Part shown: positions 39,570 through 48,594 of the stretch, one piece after another | How positions within the stretch are numbered: position 1 is the stretch's first letter | How the letters are laid out: each line of letters opens with the position of its first letter | Assembly: GCF_002849595.1 (NCBI RefSeq) | Contig: NZ_NRQR01000024.1 | Coordinates: 1 to 64,000 of the forward strand | DNA: 64,000 nt | Reading direction: 5' to 3' | DNA from: Luteimonas rhizosphaerae | GTDB taxonomy: Bacteria > Pseudomonadota > Gammaproteobacteria > Xanthomonadales > Xanthomonadaceae | Program-made: the position numbers and the translations under genes | The notes under the pieces: generated by a model | Databases searched by the model: none | The model's input: the letters and a program-made list of their open reading frames with translations, nothing else | Told to the model about the DNA's origin: nothing

Positions 39570-40370
39570 TCAGAAACCACGTGCCACAGCGATGAAGGCC
39601 TGCGCCACGCCGTCAGTATCGCGTTCCAGCAGCGGGCTGTCGGCGAGTTCGTCGGGCAGGTGCTGGTACTGCAGGCGGCCGATCACCTGCCACTTGCCGC
39701 CGAGCGGACGCTGGAACGTCACGCTGGCCGCGGGCACGACGGCGGCGCCGGGCGCGTACGCCGCGCCGTTGAAGGTTTCGGATGCCCGCACGCCGTAGTA
39801 GTAATCGGCCACGTCCTCGGAGAGCCACTTCACGCCGATGCCGGGAATGACCGTGGTCCTGCCCAGGCTCAGGCGATACGTGTAGTCCAGGGCCAGTTCG
39901 TATCCGTCGCTCGTGCCGGTGACGTCGGCGACGCCGCGCACGGCCAGTGCGTTGCGTCCGAGGCGCCACTGCGCGGCGAGGCCTGCGTCCGCCGCGTCGT
40001 CGCGGTCGACCAGTCGATCGAGATCCACGCCATTGCCAGCCAGGGCCGCGCGGCCCAGGTCGTCCCGGTCCACGCCGTCGAAGCGGCCGGACACGATGGC
40101 ATCGAGCACGAAACCATCGGTCGCCAGCAGGTGGACGCCCACCGTGTCGGCGCGCCAGAACAGCCGGTCGCCTTCGTACGTCACATAGGGCAAGGGCCGC
40201 GTCCGCACGCCCTCGCCCGCGTAAGGGCTGTCGACGACCGACGCGCCGAGCCCCAGGGTCCAGCGATCGGGTTGCGGTGTCTGGCTGAGGGCGGGTTCCG
40301 CGCCCACGGGCGTCTGGGCCGCCACGGTGACGGGGAGAAGGAACAGCAGGGCAAGTGCGGCACGGGACAT
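39570..40370 (-). CDS. MipA/OmpV-family outer membrane protein
   Basis: 266 residues: signal peptide (AALALLFLLPVTVAAQ), then the family start WTLGLGASVVDSPYAGEGVRTRPLPYV and transmembrane beta-strands ending in a C-terminal aromatic (RGF). MipA scaffolds murein-synthesis complexes in E. coli; relatives respond to polymyxin or salt. It is first in the operon, 12 bases before the response regulator, and its promoter has the GACTTAC repeats. Confidence 0.9.
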   Translation of the reverse strand: MSRAALALLFLLPVTVAAQTPVGAEPALSQTPQPDRWTLGLGASVVDSPYAGEGVRTRPLPYVTYEGDRLFWRADTVGVHLLATDGFVLDAIVSGRFDGVDRDDLGRAALAGNGVDLDRLVDRDDAADAGLAAQWRLGRNALAVRGVADVTGTSDGYELALDYTYRLSLGRTTVIPGIGVKWLSEDVADYYYGVRASETFNGAAYAPGAAVVPAASVTFQRPLGGKWQVIGRLQYQHLPDELADSPLLERDTDGVAQAFIAVARGF

Positions 40371-40414
40371 GGGGGAACGCCGGTCGGGGGGGTGCCGACC
40401 ATGGTCGTGACCGC

Positions 40415-40434
40415 GACTTACACCGGACTTACGC
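40415..40434 (-). promoter_or_regulatory. OmpR-type direct-repeat site upstream of mipA
   Basis: GACTTAC-N4-GACTTAC, two identical 7-mers 11 bases apart, lies 45 bases before the mipA start. One helical turn is the usual spacing for OmpR-family binding. The same motif with the same spacing recurs once at 46180. The neighbouring response regulator is the natural candidate for binding it. Confidence 0.55.
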
Positions 40435-40535
40435 ATTGGCGGTCATGTCCGGAGCAGGGCCGGGGGCGCAGTCGCCGGCGCAACGGCGCTGCAGGTCGTG
40501 GCCGCGACGCGGCACCGACGCGCGGTACCCGCCGG

Positions 40536-41150
40536 TCAGGCGGCCGCCGCGGCGATGGCGCCGTGGAAGCGGCCGACGAAGTCGTCCATGCCCACCTCGC
40601 CGAGGTCCACCGCCTTGGCGCCGCCGGCCGCGACGACCGTGACGTCGTCGATGCCGATCACGCCGAGGACCAGGCGCAGGTACTGGACGGCGATGTCGCG
40701 GTCGCGGATCGGCGAGTCCCGGGTATAGACCCCGCCGGAGGCGACCAGCACCGTCGCCCGGGTCCCGGTCACGAGCCCGCGGCCGTCCATGCCGAGCGTC
40801 AGCCCCTTGCGGACGATGTGGTCGATCCAGGCCTTCAGCGAGGCCGGCACGTTGTAGTTGTAGACGGGCGTCGCGATGACGATGTGGTCGGCGGCGAGCA
40901 CTTCGGCGACCAGCGTGTCCGAGCCCTGCATCCGCGCGCGCATGTCCGGCGTCCACTGGCCGGGCGGGGTGAAGTACGCCGTGAGCCACGGCGCATCGAC
41001 GAACGGCAGCGGGGTGGCCGCGAGATCGCGGTGGACGATCTCGCCCTGCGGATGCGCCTGGCGCCAGCGGTCCACGAAGCGGCGGGTGAGGTGGCGGGAA
41101 ATCGAACGATCGCCGCGCGGGCTGGTCTCGACGACGAGGAGTCTGGACAT
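40536..41150 (-). CDS. azoR: FMN-dependent NADH-azoreductase
   Basis: 204 residues, flavodoxin-like. [10 protein letters not shown] binds FMN phosphate; [18 protein letters not shown] and ASGGVY are characteristic of AzoR. The enzyme reduces quinones and azo compounds with NADH. The ATG has GGAG 8 bases upstream. It is divergent from a LysR gene, with a dyad close to the latter's start, the usual pairing for quinone/thiol-stress control. Confidence 0.92.
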   Translation of the reverse strand: MSRLLVVETSPRGDRSISRHLTRRFVDRWRQAHPQGEIVHRDLAATPLPFVDAPWLTAYFTPPGQWTPDMRARMQGSDTLVAEVLAADHIVIATPVYNYNVPASLKAWIDHIVRKGLTLGMDGRGLVTGTRATVLVASGGVYTRDSPIRDRDIAVQYLRLVLGVIGIDDVTVVAAGGAKAVDLGEVGMDDFVGRFHGAIAAAAA

Positions 41151-41221
41151 GGGGGTGCCTTCGTTGATGGGAGCGGCGCCCATGCTGGCCGCCGTAGTCC
41201 CCCTGCGGAAGCGATAAAATT

Positions 41222-41238
41222 CCGATCAATTCGATCGG
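41222..41238. promoter_or_regulatory. Dyad in the azoR / LysR divergent region
   Basis: CCGATC-AATTC-GATCGG, a perfect 6-bp dyad, ends 12 bases before the LysR ATG in a 100-base divergent spacer. The position suits autorepression of the LysR gene and activation of azoR. Confidence 0.45.
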
Positions 41239-41250
41239 TCGAGGTGATGG

Positions 41251-42156
41251 ATGATCGGCAACTTCACCCTGGACCAGCTGCGCATCCTGGTCACGATCGC
41301 GGACACCGGCAGCTTCTCCGCTGCGGGGCGGGCGCTGGGACGAGTGCAGTCGGCGATCAGCCAGTCGATCGCGACGCTGGAGCACGTGCAGGGCGTGAGC
41401 CTGTTCGACCGCAGCACGCACCGGCCGCGCCTCACCGACGTGGGGCGTGCGCTCGTCGCCGAAGCGCGCACCGTGCTGGCCAGTGCCGCGCGCTTCGAGG
41501 CGCTCGCCGCGGGCACGCGCGCCGGCGTCGAACCGGAACTCGCCATCGCGGTCGATCCGCTGGTCCCGACGGAGGCGTTCATCGACAGCCTGCGCGCGCT
41601 GCGCGTGGCGTTCCCGTCGCTGCCGGTCAGCTTCTCGACCGAAGGCCTCGGCGGTGCGGAGCGCCGGCTGCGCCGAGGCGACGCCGCCATCGCGTTGTGC
41701 ACGCTGCTCCCCACGGTGCCGCAGGACCTGGCGGCGTTGCCGCTGGTGGCGGTGGAACTGGTGCCGGTGGTCGCGCACGACCATCCGCTCGCGGCGCTCG
41801 GGCGCGCCGTGGACCGCACCGATCTCGATGCCCACGTCCAGCTGATCCTGTCCGACCCGTCGACGCCGGACGGCCCGAGTTACGGCGTGCTGAGCACGCG
41901 GACCTGGCGCTTCGTGGAGCTCGGGCGACGTCTCGACTTCCTGCTGGCAGGCCTCGGCTGGTGCCGGATGCCGGCCCTTCTGGTGGCACCCCTGATCGCC
42001 CAGGGCCGGCTCGTGCGGCTGGCGATCCACGACGACCCGGCCCCCGCCCCGGGTGCCCTGACGATCTACGCTGCCCACCTGCAGACCCGGCCGCCGGGAC
42101 GGGCGGGACGCTGGCTGCTGGAGGATCTCCGGGCGCGCTTCGCGCCGGACCGGTAA
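41251..42156 (+). CDS. LysR-family regulator divergent from azoR
   Basis: 301 residues with an N-terminal HTH (LRILVTIADTGSFSAAGRALGRVQSAISQSIATLE) and a LysR substrate domain. A GAGGTG precedes the start. Its best-supported target is azoR on the opposite strand, from context. I cannot name the inducer. Confidence 0.9.
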   Translation: MIGNFTLDQLRILVTIADTGSFSAAGRALGRVQSAISQSIATLEHVQGVSLFDRSTHRPRLTDVGRALVAEARTVLASAARFEALAAGTRAGVEPELAIAVDPLVPTEAFIDSLRALRVAFPSLPVSFSTEGLGGAERRLRRGDAAIALCTLLPTVPQDLAALPLVAVELVPVVAHDHPLAALGRAVDRTDLDAHVQLILSDPSTPDGPSYGVLSTRTWRFVELGRRLDFLLAGLGWCRMPALLVAPLIAQGRLVRLAIHDDPAPAPGALTIYAAHLQTRPPGRAGRWLLEDLRARFAPDR

Positions 42157-42485
42157 GCGGCGCGCTGCCAGGTCACGATCGCGAGGTCGCGGATGGCGGC
42201 ACCGGACCGCCGCCGGCGCGACACCATCCGGAGCGGGCAGGCGTCCACCGGATCCGGCCCGTCCGCGGAACGTCGCGGCCGGCGAGGCTGCGCGCGTCGG
42301 ACGGGCGCGCTGCGCAGCGCCGTTCGTATCTCGAAAGCGCGACGAGCCCGTCGACCTGCCCGGCCCGTCCCACTAGAGTCGGGCGTGCGCACGCCCACCA
42401 CGCGCGACGGGGTTCCACGGCGCTGCCAGGCGGGTGCGGACACGTCCCGCCCCCCGTTCCAACGTCCACAACGGAGACGACAACG
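42157..42485. other. Gene-free spacer before the DJ-1 gene
   Basis: 329 GC-rich bases. The frames present are basic and low in coding character, and I see no RNA gene or terminator with a T-run. It must contain the promoter of the DJ-1-like gene. Confidence 0.4.
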
Positions 42486-43163
42486 ATGCACGTCCTGATG
42501 GTGCTGACCTCGCATGACCGGCTCGGCAATACCGGCCGCAAGACCGGCTTCTGGCTCGAAGAGCTGGCCGCCCCCTACTACGTGTTCAAGGACGCCGGGT
42601 ACGCGATCACCCTCGCCTCGCCCAAGGGCGGGCAGCCGCCACTCGACCCCAAGAGCAACGAGCCCGATTTCCAGACCGACGACACCCGTCGCTTCGAGGC
42701 CGACGCCGACGCGGGCCAGGCGCTGGCGACGACGGTGATGCTCGCCGATGTCTCGGCGGACGATTTCGACACGGTGTTCTACCCCGGTGGCCACGGCCCG
42801 ATGTGGGACCTGGCCGAGAGCCCGGCGTCGGCGCGCCTGATCGAAGCGTTCCTCGCCGCCGACAAACCGGTCGCGCTGGTCTGCCACGCGCCGGGCGTGC
42901 TGCGCCACGTCCAGACCCCGGACGGCCGTCCGCTGGTCGAAGGAAAGCAGGTCACCGGCTTCACCAACACCGAGGAAGCAGCGGTGGGCCTGACCGAGGT
43001 CGTGCCGTTCCTGGTCGAGGACGAACTGCAGGCCAAGGGTGGCCTCTATTCGAGCGGCCCGGACTGGAGCCCGTACGTGGTGCAGGACGGCCTGCTGATC
43101 ACCGGCCAGAACCCGGCCTCGTCGGCCCCCGCCGCGCAGCGCCTGGTCGCCGCCTTGCGTTGA
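42486..43163 (+). CDS. DJ-1/PfpI-family protein (type 1 glutamine amidotransferase-like)
   Basis: 225 residues. The family nucleophile elbow is VALVCHAPG with Cys about 138; Glu in GFWLEELAAPY and YPGGHGPMWDLAES complete the Hsp31-like active site. Relatives act as glyoxalase III, chaperones or deglycases. GGAG precedes the ATG by 9 bases. It stands alone between a LysR gene and a CGNR gene. Confidence 0.9.
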   Translation: MHVLMVLTSHDRLGNTGRKTGFWLEELAAPYYVFKDAGYAITLASPKGGQPPLDPKSNEPDFQTDDTRRFEADADAGQALATTVMLADVSADDFDTVFYPGGHGPMWDLAESPASARLIEAFLAADKPVALVCHAPGVLRHVQTPDGRPLVEGKQVTGFTNTEEAAVGLTEVVPFLVEDELQAKGGLYSSGPDWSPYVVQDGLLITGQNPASSAPAAQRLVAALR

Positions 43164-43294
43164 CCCCTGGCGGGAGGCTCACGCTGGTCGCGCGGCGTCG
43201 GCGTGGCGTGCGCGGGCGGGACGTGCGTCGCCCGCCGCCTGCGAGGCACGACCGGGCTGCGGGCGCCCGGCTGCACGGACCTGCGCGCATCCGG

Positions 43295-43879
43295 TCACGC
43301 CGAGGCCCGCGGCCCGCGCGCGCTGCGCGCCCTGAACGTCGCCGCCTTCTGCCGGTTGCCGCACTGGGCCATGCTGCACCACCGCCGCTTGTGCGACTTC
43401 GTGCGGTCGTAGAACCACAGAATGCAGTCCGGGTGTTCGCATTGCCGGACCAGGGCGAAGTCGCCCTCCACCAGCAGCTGTGCCGCGGCCTCGGCTACGG
43501 GGCCGAGCAGCGCGGGCACCGCGTCGCTGCACGCGGTCCGGGCGAGTGCGAAGCCGCCGTCCGACGTGCGCTTGACGGACGGTGCCGTCACGTAGCGGTG
43601 CAGGAACTCGTTGAGCACCGCGAGGTCCGGGTGGTCGCCCGCCTTGCGCGCAACGACCAGAGCACGCACCCGCGCCCGCAGGGTCCGGCCCTGGGCCAGC
43701 AGGCCCGACGGCGGCGGCGTGCCGGCCGCCTGCCCGATGCCGTGGCGCGCCAGCCAACGGACGACGTCCGCAGCCGTGGCCCAGTGGTCGATCAACCCGC
43801 CCTGGCTGCGCGCCTCGGTATTGAGCAGATCCAGCGCCAGGTGGTCGACATGCCCGGCGGCGTCTCGCGCTTCGGTCAT
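43295..43879 (-). CDS. CGNR zinc-finger transcriptional regulator
   Basis: 194 residues. N-terminal ABATE (stress-induced) domain (HLALDLLNTEA, LVEGDFALVRQCEHPDCILWF), then the CGNR finger (KRRWCSMAQCGNRQKAATF) near the C-terminus. Such proteins act as stress or ligand-responsive regulators. GGAGG is 8 bases before the chosen ATG; an ATG two codons upstream is too close. It faces the hydrolase at 43999, with twin operators between. Confidence 0.88.
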   Translation of the reverse strand: MTEARDAAGHVDHLALDLLNTEARSQGGLIDHWATAADVVRWLARHGIGQAAGTPPPSGLLAQGRTLRARVRALVVARKAGDHPDLAVLNEFLHRYVTAPSVKRTSDGGFALARTACSDAVPALLGPVAEAAAQLLVEGDFALVRQCEHPDCILWFYDRTKSHKRRWCSMAQCGNRQKAATFRARSARGPRASA

Positions 43880-43884
43880 CGACA

Positions 43885-43913
43885 TAACCTCCAAAAATAT
43901 ATTTGACAGGTTA
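43885..43913. promoter_or_regulatory. Operator-like dyad 1, TAACCT-N17-AGGTTA
   Basis: Inverted TAACCT / AGGTTA half-sites round a 17-base AT-rich spacer, overlapping the Shine-Dalgarno of the CGNR gene. An exact second copy of the half-sites and spacing lies 56 bases away. Confidence 0.5.
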
Positions 43914-43931
43914 CCACGCAGCGGCTAGCCT
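43903..43931 (+). promoter_or_regulatory. Sigma70-type promoter of the hydrolase gene
   Basis: TTGACA (43903-43908), 17 bases, TAGCCT (43926-43931), 68 bases before the hydrolase ATG. The -35 box lies within the first operator-like dyad, so a bound regulator would block it. Confidence 0.5.
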
Positions 43932-43940
43932 GCGGCATAG

Positions 43941-43969
43941 TAACCTTCAATATTTGATTTTTAAGGTTA
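43941..43969. promoter_or_regulatory. Operator-like dyad 2, TAACCT-N17-AGGTTA
   Basis: Second copy of the dyad, with an AT-rich 17-base core. It lies in the leader of the hydrolase, 30 bases before the ATG. Confidence 0.5.
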
Positions 43970-43998
43970 CGCGCAGTGCCCACTCCGAGGATCCCGCC

Positions 43999-44937
43999 AT
44001 GCACATCGCCCCGCTCGTTCTCGCCGCCGCCACGCTCCTGGCCGGCGCCACGTCTGCCGCGGCGTCCGACCCCGCGGCCACGGTCCACTACCGCACCACG
44101 GACATCCGGGGCGTCAGCGTCTTCTATCGCGAAGCCGGCCCGGCGGATGCGCCCGTCGTGCTGCTGCTCCACGGCTTCGGCGCCTCGTCGCACATGTTCC
44201 GGGAGCTCATTCCGGCCCTGGCGACGCGGTATCGGGTGATCGCGCCCGACCTGCCCGGTTTCGGTCAGACCACGGTCGCGCCGGGCGTCGCGTTCGACTA
44301 CACCTTCGACACGCTGACCTCGGTCATCGAGGCCTTTACCGTCGAGAAGGGCCTGAACCGCTACGCCCTCTACGTCTTCGATTACGGCGCGCCCGTCGGC
44401 TGGCGACTGGCCGTGGCGAATCCCGGGAAGATCACCGCGATCGTCAGCCAGAACGGCAACGGCTACGAGGAAGGCCTCAGCGACGGCTGGGCCGACATGC
44501 GCAAGGCGTGGGCATCCCCGACCGCCGACAACCGCGAGGCGCTGCGTCGCTTCAACACGCCCGAGATGATCCAGTGGCAGTACACCGAAGGGGTCGAGGA
44601 CACGTCGCGGATCGCGCCGGAGAGTTACCAGCTGGCCTCGGCGGCGATCGCGCGGATCGGTGTCGAACCGCAGATGGACCTGCTGCTCGACTACGGCAGC
44701 AACGTCCGCCAGTACCCGCAGCTGCACGCGTTTTTCCGCCAGCACCAGCCGCCGACGCTGGCGATCTGGGGCCGGCGCGACCCGTTCTTCCTGCCGGCCG
44801 GCGCGGAGGCGTTCCAGCGCGACAACCCGAACGCCGAGGTCCGCTTCCTCGACGCCGGCCACTTCGCGCTCGAAACCCATGGCGGCGAGATCGCGGCGGC
44901 GATGCTCGAGTTCCTGGATCGCAGCATCGCACGTTGA
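43999..44937 (+). CDS. Exported alpha/beta hydrolase with Asp nucleophile (epoxide hydrolase/haloalkane dehalogenase-like)
   Basis: 312 residues: signal peptide ending near AAASDPA (about 23), oxyanion HGFGASSHMFREL, and an elbow VFDYGAPVG with Asp128 where esterases have Ser. A later acid in WGRRDPFF and His in DAGHFALETH complete the triad. Asp nucleophiles mark epoxide hydrolases and dehalogenases. It faces the CGNR regulator, likely its repressor/activator. Confidence 0.88.
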   Translation: MHIAPLVLAAATLLAGATSAAASDPAATVHYRTTDIRGVSVFYREAGPADAPVVLLLHGFGASSHMFRELIPALATRYRVIAPDLPGFGQTTVAPGVAFDYTFDTLTSVIEAFTVEKGLNRYALYVFDYGAPVGWRLAVANPGKITAIVSQNGNGYEEGLSDGWADMRKAWASPTADNREALRRFNTPEMIQWQYTEGVEDTSRIAPESYQLASAAIARIGVEPQMDLLLDYGSNVRQYPQLHAFFRQHQPPTLAIWGRRDPFFLPAGAEAFQRDNPNAEVRFLDAGHFALETHGGEIAAAMLEFLDRSIAR

Positions 44938-45046
44938 ACGCCGACGCGGCCTGCGATGCCCCACCGGCATCGCAGGCACGTTGCGCCGGCACCGCGCGGG
45001 GACCAGGTCGATCCCTCCAGGCCCGCGGGTCCTGGCGTCCCCGCGA

Positions 45047-45922
45047 TCAGGCGTTGAAGCCCGCATCCACCGTGACCACGGATCCGGTCATGAACTGCGC
45101 CGCGGGACTGGCGAGAAAGCTCACCGCGGCGGCGATGTCGGCCGGCGCGCCGTAGCGGCCGAGCGCGGTCAGGCGCGTGTTGGCCTCCGACCACTCGCCA
45201 TCGGCCGGATTCTGGTCGGTGTCGATCGGGCCGGGCTGGACCAGGTTCACGGTGATGTTCTGCGGCCCCAGCTCGCGCGCCAGTCCGCGGTTGAAGGCCA
45301 GCAACGCGGACTTCGACATGGAATAGACGGTCAGCCCCGGATAGGGAACGCGCTCGCCCAGGGCGGAGCCGATGGTGATGATGCGGCCGCCGCCGGCCAG
45401 GTGCGGAATCGCCGCCTGCGCAGCGAGCACCGCCGCACGCGCGTTGACGTCGAGGACGTCCTGGATGACCGCCAGGTCCATGTCGACCAGCGGGCCTGCG
45501 CGCGAGATGCCGACGTTGTTGACGAGGATGTCGAGCCCGCCGAGTGCCGTCACGGTCTCGGCGACCGAGCGCCGCACTGCGGCGGGATCGCCGCTGTCGG
45601 CCTGGATCGCGAGGCCGCGACGACCAGCCTGTTCGATGTCGCGCACGACGGCCGCGGCCTTGTCCGCGGACTGCAGATAGGTGATGGTGACATCGGCGCC
45701 GCGGCGCGCCAGGGCCAGCGCGATGCCGGCACCGATGCCGCGCGAGGCGCCGGTGACCAGCGCGCGTTTGCCGCGCAGGTCCTGCGGCGGCGTGTCGCCG
45801 TCATTGCCGCGGCCACGTGTCGCCGCGACGGCCAGTGCGGGTGCGCCGACTGCGGCCAGCCCCTTCGCCACGCCGAGCAGCAGGTTGCGCCTGCTGATGC
45901 CGTGATTGCCGATCTCTTGCAT
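45047..45922 (-). CDS. Short-chain dehydrogenase with Tat signal
   Basis: 291 residues. The N-terminus HGISRRNLLLGVAKGLAAVGA is a twin-arginine signal; then a classical SDR follows with TGASRGIGAGIA, NNVGIS and YSMSKSALL. Most SDRs are cytosolic; export folded with bound NAD(P) would need Tat. AGGAG precedes the ATG by 7 bases. A GACTTAC repeat site lies 258 bases upstream. Confidence 0.88.
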   Translation of the reverse strand: MQEIGNHGISRRNLLLGVAKGLAAVGAPALAVAATRGRGNDGDTPPQDLRGKRALVTGASRGIGAGIALALARRGADVTITYLQSADKAAAVVRDIEQAGRRGLAIQADSGDPAAVRRSVAETVTALGGLDILVNNVGISRAGPLVDMDLAVIQDVLDVNARAAVLAAQAAIPHLAGGGRIITIGSALGERVPYPGLTVYSMSKSALLAFNRGLARELGPQNITVNLVQPGPIDTDQNPADGEWSEANTRLTALGRYGAPADIAAAVSFLASPAAQFMTGSVVTVDAGFNA

Positions 45923-46179
45923 GTCGTTCTCCTGGAATCCGGCCATTGCCGGTCGTTGTGGGACGTGGTTGTGGTGGGCCGATCGCGTACCCGCTGCGAT
46001 CACTTGGGGGAGGCGTTGGCCGCTGGCCGGTCTGCGCAGCGGGTTCAGACGCGAGGCCAGGCGGACGTTGCAGGCCCGGACCTCTGCGCTGACACGGCTG
46101 CAGACAGGAAGAAGACGGGTGACAGCGCAATCTGGAACATGGGAAAGCTGTGCGTGGTCTGGACGATGGTCTTTGTCAC

Positions 46180-46199
46180 GACTTACGCAGGACTTACAC
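46180..46199. promoter_or_regulatory. Second GACTTAC direct-repeat site
   Basis: GACTTAC-N4-GACTTAC, identical in sequence and spacing to the site upstream of mipA. It lies between the Tat-SDR (start 45922, minus) and the end of the Gal80-like gene, in the orientation found before mipA. It may place the SDR under the same response regulator. Confidence 0.5.
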
Positions 46200-46286
46200 G
46201 CGGTTGCCAGACGGCGAGTTGTGCATGCATCCGGGCTTGAATCTGCCGGCTATGTCCCGCGGGCGAGCGCGGCCCGGCGCAAGCAC

Positions 46287-47384
46287 TCAACCGAGGCGTT
46301 GCCGCTGCCCGGTCTGCGCCGCGCGCTCGACCGCCGCGATCAGGCGGGCGTTGTGGCGCGCGTGCGCGAAGCCGGGCGTGTCGTACGTGCCGGCGGCGAT
46401 GTCGCGCGCCAGGCTGGCGTAGACCTCGCCGACGTTGATGGCCGCGCCGTTCCAGACGTCCGCCGCCGTCGGGCCGACACCCGTCGCGACCGGTGCGTCG
46501 GGCGCGTCGAACGGCACGCTGGCCCACAGCGTCAGGTCGCCGACCTGCACGCCGGCCAGGTGGTCGCCGCGCAGGGTCAGCAAGCCCTGCGTGCCGCGGA
46601 TTTCGAACACGAATCGCGGCGCATTCTCGACGCCGGCCAGCACCTGCACCGACACGGACGCGCCCGAGGCCGTGGCGCCGATCAGGTCGATGTGATCCGG
46701 GATCTCGCGCACCGATGTGTCGCCGGTATCGACCAGCGTGATCTGCGGCCACAACAGCGCGGTACGCGCGTCGACCTCCGTGAAATCGCCCAGCACGCTT
46801 TCGACGATGTCGAGGACGTGTGCAGTGGTGATCGTCAGGAAGCTCGCGCCGGACGCCGCTTTGTTGAAATAGTCGTAGGCGCTCGGCGAACTCGGGCCGA
46901 AACCGAACGTCGTCGCGCGCACGTTGGCCGACAGCAGCCGGCCGAGCGCGCCGGACGCGACGAGGTCCGCGGCGCGCCGCACCGACGGGTTGGCACGCCC
47001 CTGCAGGCCGATCGCGGTGTGCAGTGCACCTGCGGCGTCGGCCATCGCCTCGGTCTCGGCCAGCGTCGCGCCGAGCGGCGATTCGCAATAGACGGCCTTG
47101 CCCGCGGCCAGCGCCGCGCGCACCAGGTCGTGGTGCGCCGGCACTTTGACCGCGACGGTGACGATGTCGATCGTGTCGTCGGCGATCAGGGCATACGGAT
47201 CGGCGTACCAGCGCTCGGCGCCGAACGCCGCGGCGGCAGCGCGCGCGCTGTCTTCGCGGCGCGTGGCGACCGCGGCCAGCACGAGATCGGGATGGGCCTC
47301 GATGGCAGGCACGTGCGAGGCGCCTGCCCAGCTCGCCCGGGTATCGGCGCCGATGATGCCGACGCGTAAGGGATGGATGGACAC
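46287..47384 (-). CDS. Gfo/Idh/MocA-family oxidoreductase, Gal80-like
   Basis: 365 residues from a GTG with GGAG 6 bases upstream. Rossmann start RVGIIGADTRASWAG, then YCESPLG where most enzymes have the catalytic EKP; here Lys is Ser. Gal80-like members carry EWPLG at this place. The C-terminal GFO_IDH_MocA_C part is present. Loss of the Lys makes a binding or sensing role possible; dehydrogenase activity is uncertain. It is 87 bases after the aldo-keto reductase gene on the same strand. Confidence 0.85.
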   Translation of the reverse strand: MSIHPLRVGIIGADTRASWAGASHVPAIEAHPDLVLAAVATRREDSARAAAAAFGAERWYADPYALIADDTIDIVTVAVKVPAHHDLVRAALAAGKAVYCESPLGATLAETEAMADAAGALHTAIGLQGRANPSVRRAADLVASGALGRLLSANVRATTFGFGPSSPSAYDYFNKAASGASFLTITTAHVLDIVESVLGDFTEVDARTALLWPQITLVDTGDTSVREIPDHIDLIGATASGASVSVQVLAGVENAPRFVFEIRGTQGLLTLRGDHLAGVQVGDLTLWASVPFDAPDAPVATGVGPTAADVWNGAAINVGEVYASLARDIAAGTYDTPGFAHARHNARLIAAVERAAQTGQRQRLG

Positions 47385-47471
47385 GGTGTGGCTCCAGAGG
47401 TTGGGGGAGGTGAAAGCGATGAGGCCGTGCGCGGCAGGGCGCGCGTGGATGTCGTCCCGCGCGCGACGGCA

Positions 47472-48488
47472 TCAGCTGCGGCGGTCGTCCGACTGGGCCA
47501 GCAGCCAGCCGGGATACTCGGCCGGTAACCGGCTGGCGGCATCCAGTCGCGCCAGCGCGGCGGCATCCAGGCGCAGGTCGGTCGCCCGCACGTTGTCGGC
47601 GAGTTGCGCGACGCGTTTCGCGCCGAGCAGCACCGTGGTCACGACCGGCTGGTGCAGCAGCCAGGCGATGGCCACCTGGCCGGGCGTGGCATCGTGCTGC
47701 TGCGCGACGGTGCGCAGCACCTCGATCAGCGGTTCGCCACGCTGGCGGTCGATCGGCGGGAAATCGAGGTCCGTGCGCCGGCCATCGGCGCCGTCGCCAC
47801 CGCTGGAATACTTGCCGGTCAGGTAGCCACCGGCCAGCGGGCTCCAGACCATCAGGCCGACGCGCTCGGAGGCCAGCATCGGCGCGATCTCGCGTTCCAG
47901 GTCGCGGCCGACCAGCGAGTAGTACGCCTGCAGCGAGACGATCGGCGCGAGTCCGCGCGCGCGGCCGATACCGAGCGCCTTCATGACCTGCCAGGCGGCC
48001 CAGTTCGACAGGCCGACGTAGCGCACGTCGCCGGCGCGCACCAGGGTGTCGAGCGCGTCGAGCGTTTCCTCGATCGGCGTGGCCGGATCGAAGGCGTGGA
48101 TCTGGTAGAGGTCGATGTGGCCGACGCCGAGCCGCTGCAGGCTGGCCCGGCTCTGGCCCAGCACGTGCCGGCGCGAGCCGCCGCGCATGTTCGGTCCCTC
48201 GCCCATCGCCGATGCCACCTTGGTGGCGATCACCACGTCGTCGCGCGCGACGCCCAGGTTGCGCAGCGACTGGCCGAGCATCGTCTCGCTGCGGCCGTCG
48301 GCATAGGCGTTCGCCGTATCGAAGAAATTGATGCCGGCGTCGAGCGCCGCGCCGACCAGGGCATCGGCCTCGTCCTGGCCCAGCCGGCCCACCTGGCCCC
48401 AGATGCCGCCTTCGCCGCCGAGGGTCATCGCGCCGAAGCACAGCTCCGACACGAACAGTCCGCTGTCGCCCAATGTGCGCATCCGCAT
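47472..48488 (-). CDS. Aldo/keto reductase
   Basis: 338 residues, a TIM barrel with the catalytic Asp/Tyr in NFFDTANAYADGRSE, Lys in VVIATKVASA, and His in IDLYQIHAFDP. The NADPH-binding region (LLGAKRVAQLADNV) is typical. AGGAG precedes the ATG at 48488 by 7 bases. It is divergent from a LysR gene and probably cotranscribed with the Gal80-like gene. Confidence 0.92.
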   Translation of the reverse strand: MRMRTLGDSGLFVSELCFGAMTLGGEGGIWGQVGRLGQDEADALVGAALDAGINFFDTANAYADGRSETMLGQSLRNLGVARDDVVIATKVASAMGEGPNMRGGSRRHVLGQSRASLQRLGVGHIDLYQIHAFDPATPIEETLDALDTLVRAGDVRYVGLSNWAAWQVMKALGIGRARGLAPIVSLQAYYSLVGRDLEREIAPMLASERVGLMVWSPLAGGYLTGKYSSGGDGADGRRTDLDFPPIDRQRGEPLIEVLRTVAQQHDATPGQVAIAWLLHQPVVTTVLLGAKRVAQLADNVRATDLRLDAAALARLDAASRLPAEYPGWLLAQSDDRRS

Positions 48489-48594
48489 GACACGTCTCCT
48501 CATCCGATCGAGGTGGTCACCGTACGCAGCGGATTGGCTGTCCAGAAGACCGCAAACCGCACATCAGTCGTAAGCACGGCTTTACAATCCGCCG

